From Streptomyces xanthochromogenes (GTDB lineage: Bacteria > Actinomycetota > Actinomycetes > Streptomycetales > Streptomycetaceae): DNA of 64,000 nucleotides. Below the pieces are notes generated by a model. It saw only the letters and a program-made list of their open reading frames with translations, did no database searches and was not told the DNA's origin. Position numbers and translations under genes: made by a program. Shown piece after piece: positions 33,982 through 45,054 of this stretch; the stretch's first letter is position 1, and each line of letters begins with the position of its first letter. The stretch covers positions 505,368 through 569,367 of the forward strand of contig NZ_BMUZ01000005.1 of NCBI RefSeq assembly GCF_014650455.1. The letters run 5' to 3'.

Positions 33982-35448
33982 GTGTCCGACGGCCTCCGTG
34001 CTCAGAACAGGGCCGCCTTACTCACCTTGACCTGCATCGGCCAGTTCATGGTTCTCCTCAACAACACCATCACCAGTGCGGCACTGCCCGACATGCAACG
34101 GCGTCTGGACACGACGTTGACCGGTCTGCAGTGGATCGTGGACGCCTATGTGCTCGCCGTGGCGATGCTGCTGCTGGCCGGCGGGGTCTTCGCGGACCGC
34201 TTCGGCGGCAAGCGCATCTTCCTGGGCGGCATGGCCGTGTTCACGCTCGCCTCGCTCCTGTGCAGCCTGTCCGCCACCGTCGGCTGGCTCCTGGCCGCCC
34301 GCATCCTGCAGGGCACCGGGGCCGCCGCGCTCAGCCCGGCCAGCCTCGCGCTTCTCGCCTCCGCCCACCCCGTCCCCCGGGACCGGGTCAAGGCGATCGG
34401 CCAGTGGGCCACCTTCAGCGGCATCGGCCTCGCGGTCGGGCCCGCGGCGGGCGGCATCCTGGTCGAGGCGTTCGACTGGCGGGCCATCTTCCTGATCAAC
34501 ATCCCCATCGGCGTGGTGACGCTCATCGTGGGCGCGCGCGTCCTGCCGGACCGCCGCAACCCCGACGCGCCCCCGCTCGACCTGCCCGGTCAGGTGCTGG
34601 CACTCCTCGTCGTGGGCACGCTGACCTTCGGACTCACCGAAGCGGGCGACCGCGGCTGGACGGACCCGCTGATCCTGTCCTGCTTCGCCGCGACGATCGT
34701 CCTGCTCACGCTGTTCCTCGCCGTCGAATCCCGTGCGGCCGCTCCCATGCTGCCGCTGCGTCTGTTCAAGCACCGTCTGTTCACCGTCTCGAACGCGGCG
34801 ATGACCGTCGTCGGCTTCGGCCTGATGGGATCGGGCTTCTTCTTCACCCAGTTCTTCGCCACCGTCCAGGGCCATTCGGTGCTGCGCTCCGCAATGGAGA
34901 CGCTGCCCTGCACGCTCGCGATGGTGGTGTGCAGTCCGTACGCCGCACGCATCGCCGCCCGGTTCGGCTTCCGCAGCGTCGTCACGGTGGGCCTGGCCTT
35001 CGCCGGTACCGGCCTGGTCACGATGGCCGCCGTGCACGCGAACACGCCGTACGCGGACGTGTGGTGGCGCTTGGCGGTCACCGGTGTCGGCTTCGGCCTC
35101 ACCATGTCCCCGCTGACCGGAGCGGCCATCTCCTCGGTCGGTCCCCGCGAGGGCGGCCTCGCCTCGGGCATCAGCAGCACCACGCGCCAGATCGGCGCGG
35201 TCTTCGGGGTCGCGGTGCTCGGTGCCGTCGTACGCACACGTCAGGAGCAGGGCGCCTCCTTCGGCAGCGGGCTGAACACCGCGTTCCTCACCGCCGGGAT
35301 CGTCACGCTGGTCAGCGCCGTCTTCACCGCCCTGTGGCTGGTGCGCCGGCAGGCGCCCGCGCCCGGCGCCTCCGGCCCCGACGCACCGCAGCCCGTCACC
35401 GTTCCCGCCACCGCCCCTGAGCCCCAGGTGACGGTCTCCCCACTCTGA
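33982..35448 (+). CDS. MFS transporter, DHA2 (EmrB/QacA) drug exporter
   Basis: A 488-residue, 14-helix exporter. The first helix has FMVLLNNTITSAALPDM (D2-type motif), motif A is GGVFADRFGGKRIFLGG (about 64) and motif C lies near GIGLAVGPAAGGIL (about 151). It is the second exporter of the cluster and the last gene of the main operon. GTG 33982 follows AAAGGAGGT at ideal spacing. Leu13 is a TTA codon (34018-34020), placing its translation under bldA. A hairpin at 35471 ends the transcript. Confidence 0.93.
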   Translation: MSDGLRAQNRAALLTLTCIGQFMVLLNNTITSAALPDMQRRLDTTLTGLQWIVDAYVLAVAMLLLAGGVFADRFGGKRIFLGGMAVFTLASLLCSLSATVGWLLAARILQGTGAAALSPASLALLASAHPVPRDRVKAIGQWATFSGIGLAVGPAAGGILVEAFDWRAIFLINIPIGVVTLIVGARVLPDRRNPDAPPLDLPGQVLALLVVGTLTFGLTEAGDRGWTDPLILSCFAATIVLLTLFLAVESRAAAPMLPLRLFKHRLFTVSNAAMTVVGFGLMGSGFFFTQFFATVQGHSVLRSAMETLPCTLAMVVCSPYAARIAARFGFRSVVTVGLAFAGTGLVTMAAVHANTPYADVWWRLAVTGVGFGLTMSPLTGAAISSVGPREGGLASGISSTTRQIGAVFGVAVLGAVVRTRQEQGASFGSGLNTAFLTAGIVTLVSAVFTALWLVRRQAPAPGASGPDAPQPVTVPATAPEPQVTVSPL

Positions 35449-35470
35449 CCGGCACCCCGGACACGCACAG

Positions 35471-35506
35471 GAGGGTGGGCCGCCCCGTTCGGGGCGGGCC
35501 GCCCTC
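35471..35506 (+). terminator. Terminator after the MFS gene
   Basis: A 17-bp GC-rich stem with one mismatch and one G-T pair, centred on TT at 35488-35489, 23 bp after the stop codon. It closes the long plus-strand operon before the LuxR gene. Confidence 0.75.
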
Positions 35507-36160
35507 CAACGGCCCGGGGCCCCGCCTCGTACAAGGAGAAGAAGAGCATGTCCCTTCCGACATCCGAGTCCGCGCGGGGCCTCACCGTTGCCCTGGCGGT
35601 CCGCAAGGACATCCACCGCTACGGGCTCGAAGGGATGCTGCATTCCCTGGAGTCGATCGCGAGCATCTTCAGCTATCCGACCATCGCCGACGCCACGCGG
35701 GCCGCCCCGGAGCTCTCGCCGGACCTGCTGCTCACCTCCACGGCCGAGCTGGCGGAGGCCACGGACCCGGCGCTGGCCCGGCAGCTGCGCGAGCACGAGG
35801 TGCGCCTGCTGGTCCTCATCGGCCCCGACGAGCGGATGACTCCGGCCTGGGCCTCGCACGTGCACGGTTTCGTGGACCGGTCGGCCCTCCACCTCAGCCT
35901 GCTGCGCGACGCGGTCGGCGACGTGAGCGCCGGGCGCTTCCACGTCTCGGCGAGCCTGGCACGGCGCTTGATCGTGCCCGCCGACCCCGCCCCCGCCGTC
36001 GCCCTGACGGGCCGCGAGACACAGGTCCTGGAACTGGTCGCGGGCGGCCTGAGCAACAAGCAGGCCGCCCGCTCCCTGGGCATCTCCGAGAACGGCGTCA
36101 AACGCCTGATGGGGAACATCCTCGCCAAGCTCAACAGCCCCAACCGCACCCTCGCGGTGG

Positions 36161-37710
<1,550 letters not shown>

Positions 37711-37714
<4 letters not shown>

Positions 37715-38961
37715 ACAAGCTCCTTCACCGCAGAGGTGCGTCCCGCCACGCGGTCGGACGCGGTGGCGATCTCCAGCTCCTGCCAGATGCCCGCGAGGGC
37801 CTCGGCGAACTTCTGCACGTCGGCCTCCGTGTGCGTCGCCGACGGGGCGATGCGCAGGAGTTCCTCGCCCGCACGGACGCTGGGGGCGTTGATGGCCTGG
37901 ACGTAGATCTTGTGCCGGTCCAGGAGGAGCGCCGAGGCCTGCTTGCACAGGGCGTCGTCGCCGACGAGCGCCGAGACGATGTGCGAGTCGGACGACAGGT
38001 ACGGCACGTCGGCCTCGTCGAGCAGCCGGTGCAGCAACTGGGCGTTCCTGGCCAGGCTCTGCCGCTCGGCCTCGGAGGTCCGCAGGTGCCGTACGGCGGC
38101 CAGGGCACCGGCCGCGGTGGCGGGCGGCAGCGACGTGGTGAAGACGAACGCCCGCGACAGGGTGCGCACCGCGTCGATCAGGTCCTGCGGTCCGGCGATG
38201 TAGCCACCGGCGGTGCCGAGGCCCTTGGCGAGGGTGCCCATGATGACGTCGAACCGGTCGGCGATCCCCTCGCGCGGCGCTATGCCGGCGCCTTCGGGGC
38301 CGTACATGCCGATGGCGTGCACCTCGTCGAGGAAGGTGGTCGCGCCGTACTGGTGGGCCAGTTCGGCGATCTCGGCGAGCGGCGCCACGTCACCGGACAT
38401 GGAGTACACCGACTCCAGCACGATCAGCTTGGGTGCCTCCGGGTCCGCCTGCGCGAGGAGCTCGGCCAGGTGCGCGACGTCGTTGTGCCGGAAGATGCGC
38501 TTCTGGGCGCCGCTGCGCCGCAGACCGTCGATGATCGACGCGTGGTTCAGCTCGTCGGAGAAGACCACGGTGCCCTCGGGGTTGCCCGCGATCACCGCGA
38601 GTGCGCCGTCGTTGGCGGTGTAGCCGGAGGTGAAGAGCAGCGCGGCGTCCTTGCCGTGCCAGTCGGCGAGTTCGCGCTCCAGCTCCACGTGGCGGTGGTT
38701 GGTGCCGCCGATGTTGCGGGAGCCGCCGGAGCCGGCGCCGAACCGGGCGACGGCGTCGTGGACTGCGGCCAGGACCGCGGGGTGCTGTCCCATTCCGAGG
38801 TAGTCGTTGCTGCACCAGACGCTGACCTCGCTGTCCTCGTCGGCCGTGCGGGCGATCGCGCTGGGGAAGTTTCCGGCCCGGCGGCCGATCTCCAGGAAGG
38901 TGCGGGTGCGGCGCTGCTCATCGGTGAGCTGGTCGGTGAAGTAGTCGAGGTGCCTGGGCAT
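37711..38961 (-). CDS. 5-Aminolevulinate synthase/cyclase of the C5N cassette (AsuD2-like)
   Basis: A 416-residue PLP-dependent alpha-oxoamine synthase. Features: [14 protein letters not shown] (about 48), HNxxHxELE block with [23 protein letters not shown] (PLP Asp, about 213) and [15 protein letters not shown] (PLP Lys, about 246). Such enzymes make 5-aminolevulinate from glycine and succinyl-CoA. Actinobacteria normally use the glutamate (C5) route to haem, so a Shemin-type ALA synthase is a marker of C5N biosynthesis; the enzyme also cyclises ALA-CoA to 2-amino-3-hydroxycyclopent-2-enone (known for AsuD2). Flanked on both sides by the other two cassette genes. Confidence 0.95.
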
Positions 38962-39029
38962 GGGGGTTCCTCTCGATCAGCTGAAGGTGAACTGGGCTTG
39001 CGTGAAAGGGAAGTTGAGGAGGGCGGGGG

Positions 39030-40610
39030 TCAGGCCGCCGCCGCGCTGTGCTCGCGCAGCCGCGCCTTGTCGGGCTTGCCCGCCGGGTTCATGGGGAGGT
39101 CGTCGAGCACCAGGACCCGCTCGGGGGCCTGGGCCGGGGAGAGGGAGGCGCTGATGTGCTTGCGCACCGCGTCGGATTCGACGAGCGTGCCGGGGCGGCA
39201 GGTCAGCGCGGCGTGGAGGTGCTCGACGCCGTCGGTGTCGCGGATTCCGTAGACGGCCGCGAGGGCGACGCCGGGGACGGTCAGCAGCTCGCGCTCGACC
39301 ACGGCCGGGTAGACCTTGACTCCGTCGACCTTGACGACGTCGGAGACGCGGTCGAGCAGATGGACGTAGCCGCGTTCGTCGCGGTAGCCGATGTCGCCGG
39401 TGCGGTACCAGCCGTCGTGCAGCACATCGGCGTCCAGGGCCGGATCGAGGTAGCCGTCCATCAGCTGCGGCGAACGCATCCGGATCTCACCGACCTGTCC
39501 GTCGGCCAGCAGCGCCCCGGTGTCCAGGTCACGGACCTCCACCTGGACCTCGGGGAACACCCGGCCGACCGTCGCGGCCAGTCCGGGGTCGGCGTGCCCG
39601 GCCGGGTCGAGGTAGGTGATGCGGCCGCTCTCCGTGGTGCCGTAGAGCTGGAGCAGGATCGGGCCGAACACCTCGTGGGCGGCGGCGATGCGGCTCGGCG
39701 CTGCCGACGTCCCGCTGTAGCTCAGGCTCCGCAGACCGGCCAGGCCCGCCGCCTCGGCGTTCCGGTACCCCAGGTCGTCGAGGTGGTCGAGCAGCCGGTA
39801 CAGCTGGGTGGTGGCCATGAAGGTGCGGGTGACACCGTGCTCGATGACGGCACGCACCACCTGGCGCGCGTCGAACTCGGGCAGCAGCACGATGTCGCCG
39901 CCCACCGCCAGGGCACCGTCGGCCAGGAGCCCGGCGCTGTGGCTCAGCGGGGTGCTGAACAGGGCGGTGATCCCGGCGGCCTCCGCGGGCGCCTCGATCG
40001 CGATGCGCACCGTGCCCTCCCAGGACCGCAGCGACTTGCGGATTCCCTTGGGGCGGCCGGTGCTGCCGCTGGTGAACATGATCACCGCCAGGTCGTCGGG
40101 CTCCCCGCGCTCCGGGGCGACGGCCCCGGGGTCGTCGGTGGGCGCGACCCCGGCGGGTCCGGCCTGACCGGGACCGACGAGAACCGCTCCGGAACGCTCG
40201 GCCAGTTCGGCGGCGCGCGCCGCGCTGGTCGGGTCGGCGTAGAGGACGGTCGCGCCCGTGGCCCGCAGGATGCCGAGCTGGTCGGTGAGCGGCAGCATGG
40301 CCGTGCTGGTACCGGGGTTGGTGGAGCGCAGGAAGCAGACGGCGGCACCGGCCAGGTGTGCGGCGTGCCGCACGCTGATCATGTCCGGGCTGTTGGGTGC
40401 GGTGAGGACGGCGACCACGGTGCCGCGGCCGACGCCGGTGGCGCGCAGGGCGCGATAGGTACCGGTGACGACGCGCAGGTACGCGGCCGCCGTCAGCTCC
40501 GTACCCGGGTAGCGCAGCACCACCTTGTCCGGCTGCTCCGCCAGCACCTTCAGCACGCCGGGCACATAGCCACCCACGTTCGACCACCAGGCCTCGCCCG
40601 CAGTCACCAT
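39030..40610 (-). CDS. C5N amide synthetase (AsuD1-like ANL enzyme)
   Basis: A 526-residue ANL-superfamily enzyme. Motifs: IMFTSGSTGRPKGIRKSL (core FTSGSTGRPKG, about 190), LYGTTESGRITYL (about 331) and DLPMNPAGKPDKARL at the C-terminus with the catalytic Lys. It begins with EAWWSNVGGYVPGVLKVL, a start typical of AsuD1-like proteins. The family activates a polyketide or aryl carboxylate and attaches the C5N amine as an amide (known for asukamycin). First gene of the minus-strand operon; ATG 40610 chosen because AAGGAG is ten bases upstream. The activated acid here is unknown and may be aromatic. Confidence 0.88.
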   Translation of the reverse strand: MVTAGEAWWSNVGGYVPGVLKVLAEQPDKVVLRYPGTELTAAAYLRVVTGTYRALRATGVGRGTVVAVLTAPNSPDMISVRHAAHLAGAAVCFLRSTNPGTSTAMLPLTDQLGILRATGATVLYADPTSAARAAELAERSGAVLVGPGQAGPAGVAPTDDPGAVAPERGEPDDLAVIMFTSGSTGRPKGIRKSLRSWEGTVRIAIEAPAEAAGITALFSTPLSHSAGLLADGALAVGGDIVLLPEFDARQVVRAVIEHGVTRTFMATTQLYRLLDHLDDLGYRNAEAAGLAGLRSLSYSGTSAAPSRIAAAHEVFGPILLQLYGTTESGRITYLDPAGHADPGLAATVGRVFPEVQVEVRDLDTGALLADGQVGEIRMRSPQLMDGYLDPALDADVLHDGWYRTGDIGYRDERGYVHLLDRVSDVVKVDGVKVYPAVVERELLTVPGVALAAVYGIRDTDGVEHLHAALTCRPGTLVESDAVRKHISASLSPAQAPERVLVLDDLPMNPAGKPDKARLREHSAAAA

Positions 40611-41026
40611 GCCGCCCCGCTCCTTCCTGCCACGGCGACCGCGGCAGTCAGCTGTTGACCTGACGACTTGAGTCTTCTGGTCGCGAACCATCCGGAACAG
40701 GCGTGTTCGTGCACGCCGATGGTGCGCCCGTGCGGCAGCCCGAGGGGGGTACCCGAACGGGTAGGCCACCCGTTGCCCCTCGTCCTGTCGGCCCCCGGTT
40801 CCACCCCGTGCCGCCGGCGTTCAGCCCTGCCCCGACCGGGCCGTGCCGCGCACCTTCCGGCTTCTCGCCCATCGCTTTTCGTGAACGCTCACCCGGTCTC
40901 GGGGACGCGGCTAAAGTCGTCGCCCTGACAACACCGTTCCCCGTGTTCGCCGAGGCCGGCCGCGCGCGGGAGCGGGACGCGCGCTGGGGAGCGTGCGGTA
41001 CGTGGTGAACGAGGGGGGAACGGGAC
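40611..41026. other. Divergent intergenic region upstream of the C5N operon
   Basis: 416 bp without a gene I can support. It contains a near-palindrome GACTTGAGTC (40665-40674) close to the C5N operon start and a CCCGAG/GGGTAC-rich segment around 40740. It must hold the promoters for the C5N operon (minus) and the PASTA lipoprotein gene (plus), but I cannot place them with confidence. Confidence 0.5.
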
Positions 41027-41815
41027 GTGGTTCGGAATCGGAGACCTCGGCCGACGGCGGCGGACAGGAAGAACGCACGCGTGGGGTGCGGCATCATGGT
41101 GGCCGCCCTGCTCGTGGTTGGCGGATGCAGCGCGCTGATCAACGGCGACGACGGCGGATCGACGGCCAGTTCGTCGGTCAGCTCGACGGCCGGCGCCACA
41201 GCCAGTTCATCCGCGAGCGACGCGAAGGACGCGAAGGCCAAGACGGTCGCGGTCAGGAACTTCGTCGGCATGGGGCTGCAGGCGGCCCAGGACGCGGCGC
41301 AGGGCGACGGCATACGCAAGCTCGACTCCACCGACGCGACCGGTCAGGGCCGTTCCCAGCTGTGGGACCGCAACTGGACCGTCTGCGCGCAGACGCCCGC
41401 GGCCGGGAGCTCGATGAGCACCGACGCCACGCTCACGTTCGACACCGTCAAATCGAGCGCGGGCGAGACGTGTGACGGGGCGGGGCGCGGCAGTAGCAGC
41501 ACCCCCGCCCCGGCCGCATCCGAGGCCGCGCGGGACGCCGGCGCTGCCCCCACTCCGAGCGTCGAGGAAGACAACTCCGGCTCCGTGAGCGGCAGTTCGG
41601 GCTCGACCGGCGGTGATTCCGCATCATCGACCGGCGGCTCAAGCTCGTCGGGGGACGATGCGAGTTCCTCCTCGTCCGCGAGCGGCTCACAGCAGGCGCC
41701 CGCCGGAGCAACCGCCCTGTGCAACGACGGCTCGTACAGCTACTCCGCGCACCGCCGCGGCACGTGCTCGCACCACGGCGGTGTGGCCACCTGGCTCGCC
41801 GGCGCACCGTCGTAG
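41027..41815 (+). CDS. Lipoprotein with PASTA-like and DUF3761 domains
   Basis: A 262-residue predicted lipoprotein. A short basic start is followed by a hydrophobic stretch and lipobox VGGC (Cys34). Residues 70-145 resemble a PASTA domain (VRNFVGMGLQAAQDAA ... VCAQTPAAGSSM). A long Ser/Gly/Asp/Glu linker follows (about 150-230). The C-terminal CNDGSYSYSAHRRGTCSHHGG is a DUF3761 signature (core SYSAHRRGTCSHHGG). It probably sits on the outer face of the membrane, bound to the cell wall. GTG 41027 follows GGGGGGAA. Not obviously part of either biosynthetic cluster. Confidence 0.85.
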   Translation: MVRNRRPRPTAADRKNARVGCGIMVAALLVVGGCSALINGDDGGSTASSSVSSTAGATASSSASDAKDAKAKTVAVRNFVGMGLQAAQDAAQGDGIRKLDSTDATGQGRSQLWDRNWTVCAQTPAAGSSMSTDATLTFDTVKSSAGETCDGAGRGSSSTPAPAASEAARDAGAAPTPSVEEDNSGSVSGSSGSTGGDSASSTGGSSSSGDDASSSSSASGSQQAPAGATALCNDGSYSYSAHRRGTCSHHGGVATWLAGAPS

Positions 41816-42042
41816 CGGGCATTCCGTAAACGAGGGCGACCGTCGCGGCCGCCTTTGTATCGACCCCGTATCGGCCCCGCGTCCGCCACCGCTCCGTTCC
41901 CCCTCGGATCGCCCGTCCGGCCCGCGGGGCGGCCGGGCGGGGCGGTCGCTGTCGTATCGTTCCTTGCGATCCGCCGAGTCGCCCGCTGCGTACAGATATG
42001 ACCGAGTTGCACGGGAGGGCTCGCCCTCGAACAGGAGCCGCC

Positions 42043-42771
42043 GTGTCCTCGCCAAGCCCCGCCCCGGCCGACGCGCGGCCCGTACGTGTGCTGCTGGTCG
42101 AGGACGACGACCTCATGCGGCGGGCCTTCGCCGTGGCGCTGGGGCGGTACGGGTACGAGGTCGAGGCCGCCGCCGACGGGCTCGCGGGGCTGGAGGCGTT
42201 CCGGGCCGGAGCCTTCGATCTGCTGGTCCTCGACGTGATGCTGCCGGGGCTCGACGGCATCGGACTGTGCCGACGGGTCCGGGAGAGCAGTCTCGTCCCG
42301 GTGCTGATGATGTCCGCGCGGGGCGACGGACTCGATGTCGTCGCCGGGCTGGAGGCGGGGGCCGACGACTACGTCGTCAAGCCCGTCGACACGTTCGTCC
42401 TGGTCGCCCGCATCCGGTCCCTGCTGCGGCGGGCCACCTACGCCCCACCTCCGTCCGGAGGGTCCCAACCGGCTGCGGGCGAAGGGGAGTTGCTCGTTTT
42501 CGGTGAGCTCTCCATCGACACCGCGGGGCTTGAGGTGTTCGTGTCAGGGGCGCCCGTCGCGCTCACCCCCACCGAACTGAAACTGCTCCTGGAGTTCGCG
42601 GCGCACCCCGGCGTCGTCCTCGAACGGCACACCCTGCTGCGGGACGTCTGGGAGTACGGGTGGGACGGGGACAGCCGGGTCGTCGACCTGTGTGTACAGC
42701 GGCTGCGCAAGAAGCTCGGGCGGGACCGGATCGAGACGGTCCGCGGGTTCGGCTACAAGTTCCGGCGCTGA
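42043..42771 (+). CDS. OmpR-type response regulator
   Basis: A 242-residue two-component response regulator. The receiver has VEDDDLMRR at the start, phospho-acceptor Asp in LLVLDVMLPGLDG (about residue 65) and the conserved Lys in DYVVKPVD (about 114). A winged-helix domain follows (about 145-240; LTPTELKLLLEFA ... DSRVVDLCVQRLRKKL). GTG 42043 is favoured over an upstream ATG because AGGAG precedes it. The kinase gene follows after 5 bp and the ABC exporter further down, the usual target of such a pair. Confidence 0.94.
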   Translation: MSSPSPAPADARPVRVLLVEDDDLMRRAFAVALGRYGYEVEAAADGLAGLEAFRAGAFDLLVLDVMLPGLDGIGLCRRVRESSLVPVLMMSARGDGLDVVAGLEAGADDYVVKPVDTFVLVARIRSLLRRATYAPPPSGGSQPAAGEGELLVFGELSIDTAGLEVFVSGAPVALTPTELKLLLEFAAHPGVVLERHTLLRDVWEYGWDGDSRVVDLCVQRLRKKLGRDRIETVRGFGYKFRR

Positions 42772-42776
42772 CGTCC

Positions 42777-44057
42777 GTGCGCCCCTTCGCCGCCCTGCGC
42801 GGGAAGCTCCCCGCCCCCGCCTCGCTGCGCTGGAAGATCGCCGCCCTCGCCGCGGCCACCGCGTGCCTGGTCGCGCTGGCCGTCGGCGTCCTCGTCCACC
42901 TCTGGACCGCGCGCGACATCCGCGGCCGGGCCGAGGCCCGCGCCTTCAACTCCGTGTACTCGGCCATGGACACCTACCACCGCACCGGCACCCTCGCCGA
43001 CGGCGCCGCGCTCGACCCCCCGGACCTCCCCGCCTCGCTGCGCCACCCCGCCGACGGGAACCGGCACACCGCCTACGACGGGAGCGTGCACGACAACGTG
43101 GGGCCCAGCTTCTGGGCCGCCCAGCGGGTCGGCGGGCCGGGCAGCGCCGTCCTCGCCGTCGAGATCAACATGAGTCCCGAGCTCTACGACCTGCGCCGGC
43201 TCGACGCCACCATGGCCGTCGCCTCGCTCGCCTCCGTCGCGGCCGCGGTGCCCCTCGCGGTGTACGGGGCCGGGCTCGTGGGGCGTCGGCTGCGGCGGGT
43301 CTCCGAGACCGCCGTACGCATCTCCGCCGGGGACCTCGACGCGCGGACCGGGCCCACCCGGGGCCGCGACGAGGTGGCCGACATCGGCGTCGCCGTCGAC
43401 CTCATGGCCGACAGCCTCGGGCGGCGGCTGCGCGGCGAGCGCCGGTTCACCGCCGACGTCGCCCATGAACTCCGCACCCCCGTAGGGGGGTTGCTCGCCG
43501 CCGTCGATCTGCTGCCGGACGGCGAGACCGAGGACCTGATCCGGGGCCGGGTGCGCGATCTGCGCGGACTCGTCGAGGACCTCCTGGAGATCTCCCGCCT
43601 CGACGCCGGGGCCGAGCTCCCCGCACCGGTTCCGGTGCCGCTCGGCGCCGTCGTCCGCGAGGCCGTCGCCCGTACCGGACTCGACACCGCTGTCCGTGTC
43701 GTGGAGACCCGGCAGACCGTGGAGACCGATCCGCGCCGCCTGGAGCGCATCGTGGGGAACCTCGTCGTCAACGCCCACCGGCACGGCGGCGCACCCGTCG
43801 AGGTCACCGTCGAGGGCCGCACGGTCGTCGTCCGCGACCACGGGCCCGGCTTCCCCGCGGACCTGCTCCGCGACGGGCCCCGGCGCTTCCACACCGGGGC
43901 GCGGGAGCGCGGTACGGGCCACGGGCTCGGCCTCACCATCGCGTTCGGCCAGGCCCGCGTCCTCGGCGCCGAGGTGACCCTGCGCAACGCCCCGGGCCCG
44001 GACGGCGGGGCCGTCGCCACGCTCCGGCTCCCCGGACCGCAGGTCCCGGGAGCGTAG
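42777..44057 (+). CDS. Sensor histidine kinase
   Basis: A 426-residue membrane kinase with two transmembrane helices (about 20-45 and 160-185) around an extracytoplasmic sensor loop, a HAMP linker, the H-box DVAHELRTPVGGL (about 241), the N-box NLVVNAHRHGG and the G-boxes RDHGPGF and GTGHGLGLTIA. GTG 42777 lies five bases after the regulator stop. It likely signals to the adjacent regulator to control the ABC exporter at 44213-47616. The stimulus is unknown. Confidence 0.93.
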   Translation: MRPFAALRGKLPAPASLRWKIAALAAATACLVALAVGVLVHLWTARDIRGRAEARAFNSVYSAMDTYHRTGTLADGAALDPPDLPASLRHPADGNRHTAYDGSVHDNVGPSFWAAQRVGGPGSAVLAVEINMSPELYDLRRLDATMAVASLASVAAAVPLAVYGAGLVGRRLRRVSETAVRISAGDLDARTGPTRGRDEVADIGVAVDLMADSLGRRLRGERRFTADVAHELRTPVGGLLAAVDLLPDGETEDLIRGRVRDLRGLVEDLLEISRLDAGAELPAPVPVPLGAVVREAVARTGLDTAVRVVETRQTVETDPRRLERIVGNLVVNAHRHGGAPVEVTVEGRTVVVRDHGPGFPADLLRDGPRRFHTGARERGTGHGLGLTIAFGQARVLGAEVTLRNAPGPDGGAVATLRLPGPQVPGA

Positions 44058-44212
44058 GCCCTTGGCCGTACGGCTGTCGCAGGACTGCCGCACGGTGGCG
44101 CGTCAGCCGATACGGGCGTGCCCCGGTCCCGATACATCCGCCGGACACCCTTCGAAGTGACCGTTCGCCCTGTTCCGCAGCCGAACCCCGCACTCGAAGT
44201 GGAGCCCACTCC

Positions 44213-44995
44213 GTGACCGCCAACTCCCTCACCGCACAAGCCCTTTACCCCGAACCGGGGGTCGCGGCGGCCGCCACCGACCTGTGCAAGGTGTACGGCA
44301 GCGGGGACACCCGGGTCGTCGCCCTCGACCGGGTCAGCATCGGGTTCCGCGAGGGCGAGTTCACCGCGATCATGGGGCCGTCGGGCTGCGGCAAGTCCAC
44401 GTTGATGCACTGCGCCGCCGGCCTCGACGCGGCCACTTCCGGGTCCGTCCGCATCGGCACCACCGAGCTGGGCACCCTCGACGACCGCCGGCTCACCGAG
44501 CTGCGCCGGGACCGTGTCGGCTTCATCTTCCAGGCGTTCAACCTGCTGCCCACGCTCACCGCCCTGGAGAACATCACGCTCCCGATGGACATCGCGGGCC
44601 GGGAGCCCGACCGGGAGTGGCTCGACCGGATCATCTCCATGGTGGGTCTGGCCGACCGGCTCGGCCACCGCCCCGCGCAGCTCTCCGGGGGCCAGCAGCA
44701 GCGCGTCGCCGTGGCCCGGGCCCTGGCGTCCCGGCCGGCGATCGTCTTCGGCGACGAACCGACGGGCAACCTCGACTCGCACGCGGGGGCCGAGGTGCTG
44801 GGGTTCCTGCGCGGCTCCGTACGGGAGCTGGGGCAGACCGTGGTCATGGTGACCCATGACCCGGTCGCCGCGTCGTACGCGGACCGGGTCGTCTTCCTCG
44901 CCGACGGGCGGATCGTCGACGAGATGCTCCGCCCCAGTGCCGAGGGGGTGCTCGACCGGATGCGGGGCTTCGAGCCCCGGCCCCGCACCCCCTGA
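44213..44995 (+). CDS. ABC transporter ATP-binding protein (MacB/LolD type)
   Basis: A 260-residue ATPase. Walker A is MGPSGCGKSTLM (about 57), the signature is LSGGQQQRVAVARAL (about 160), Walker B is IVFGDEPTGNLDS (about 180) and the H-loop MVTHDPVAA (about 215). The pattern is that of MacB/FtsE-like ATPases that partner large FtsX-type permeases. The permease gene follows 59 bp downstream. Probable role: export of an antibiotic, peptide or lipid. Confidence 0.95.
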   Translation: MTANSLTAQALYPEPGVAAAATDLCKVYGSGDTRVVALDRVSIGFREGEFTAIMGPSGCGKSTLMHCAAGLDAATSGSVRIGTTELGTLDDRRLTELRRDRVGFIFQAFNLLPTLTALENITLPMDIAGREPDREWLDRIISMVGLADRLGHRPAQLSGGQQQRVAVARALASRPAIVFGDEPTGNLDSHAGAEVLGFLRGSVRELGQTVVMVTHDPVAASYADRVVFLADGRIVDEMLRPSAEGVLDRMRGFEPRPRTP

Positions 44996-45054
44996 TCCCG
45001 GACAAGACCCCCGGGCGCCGCACCACCACGACACCACTCAGGACTGAGAAGCCC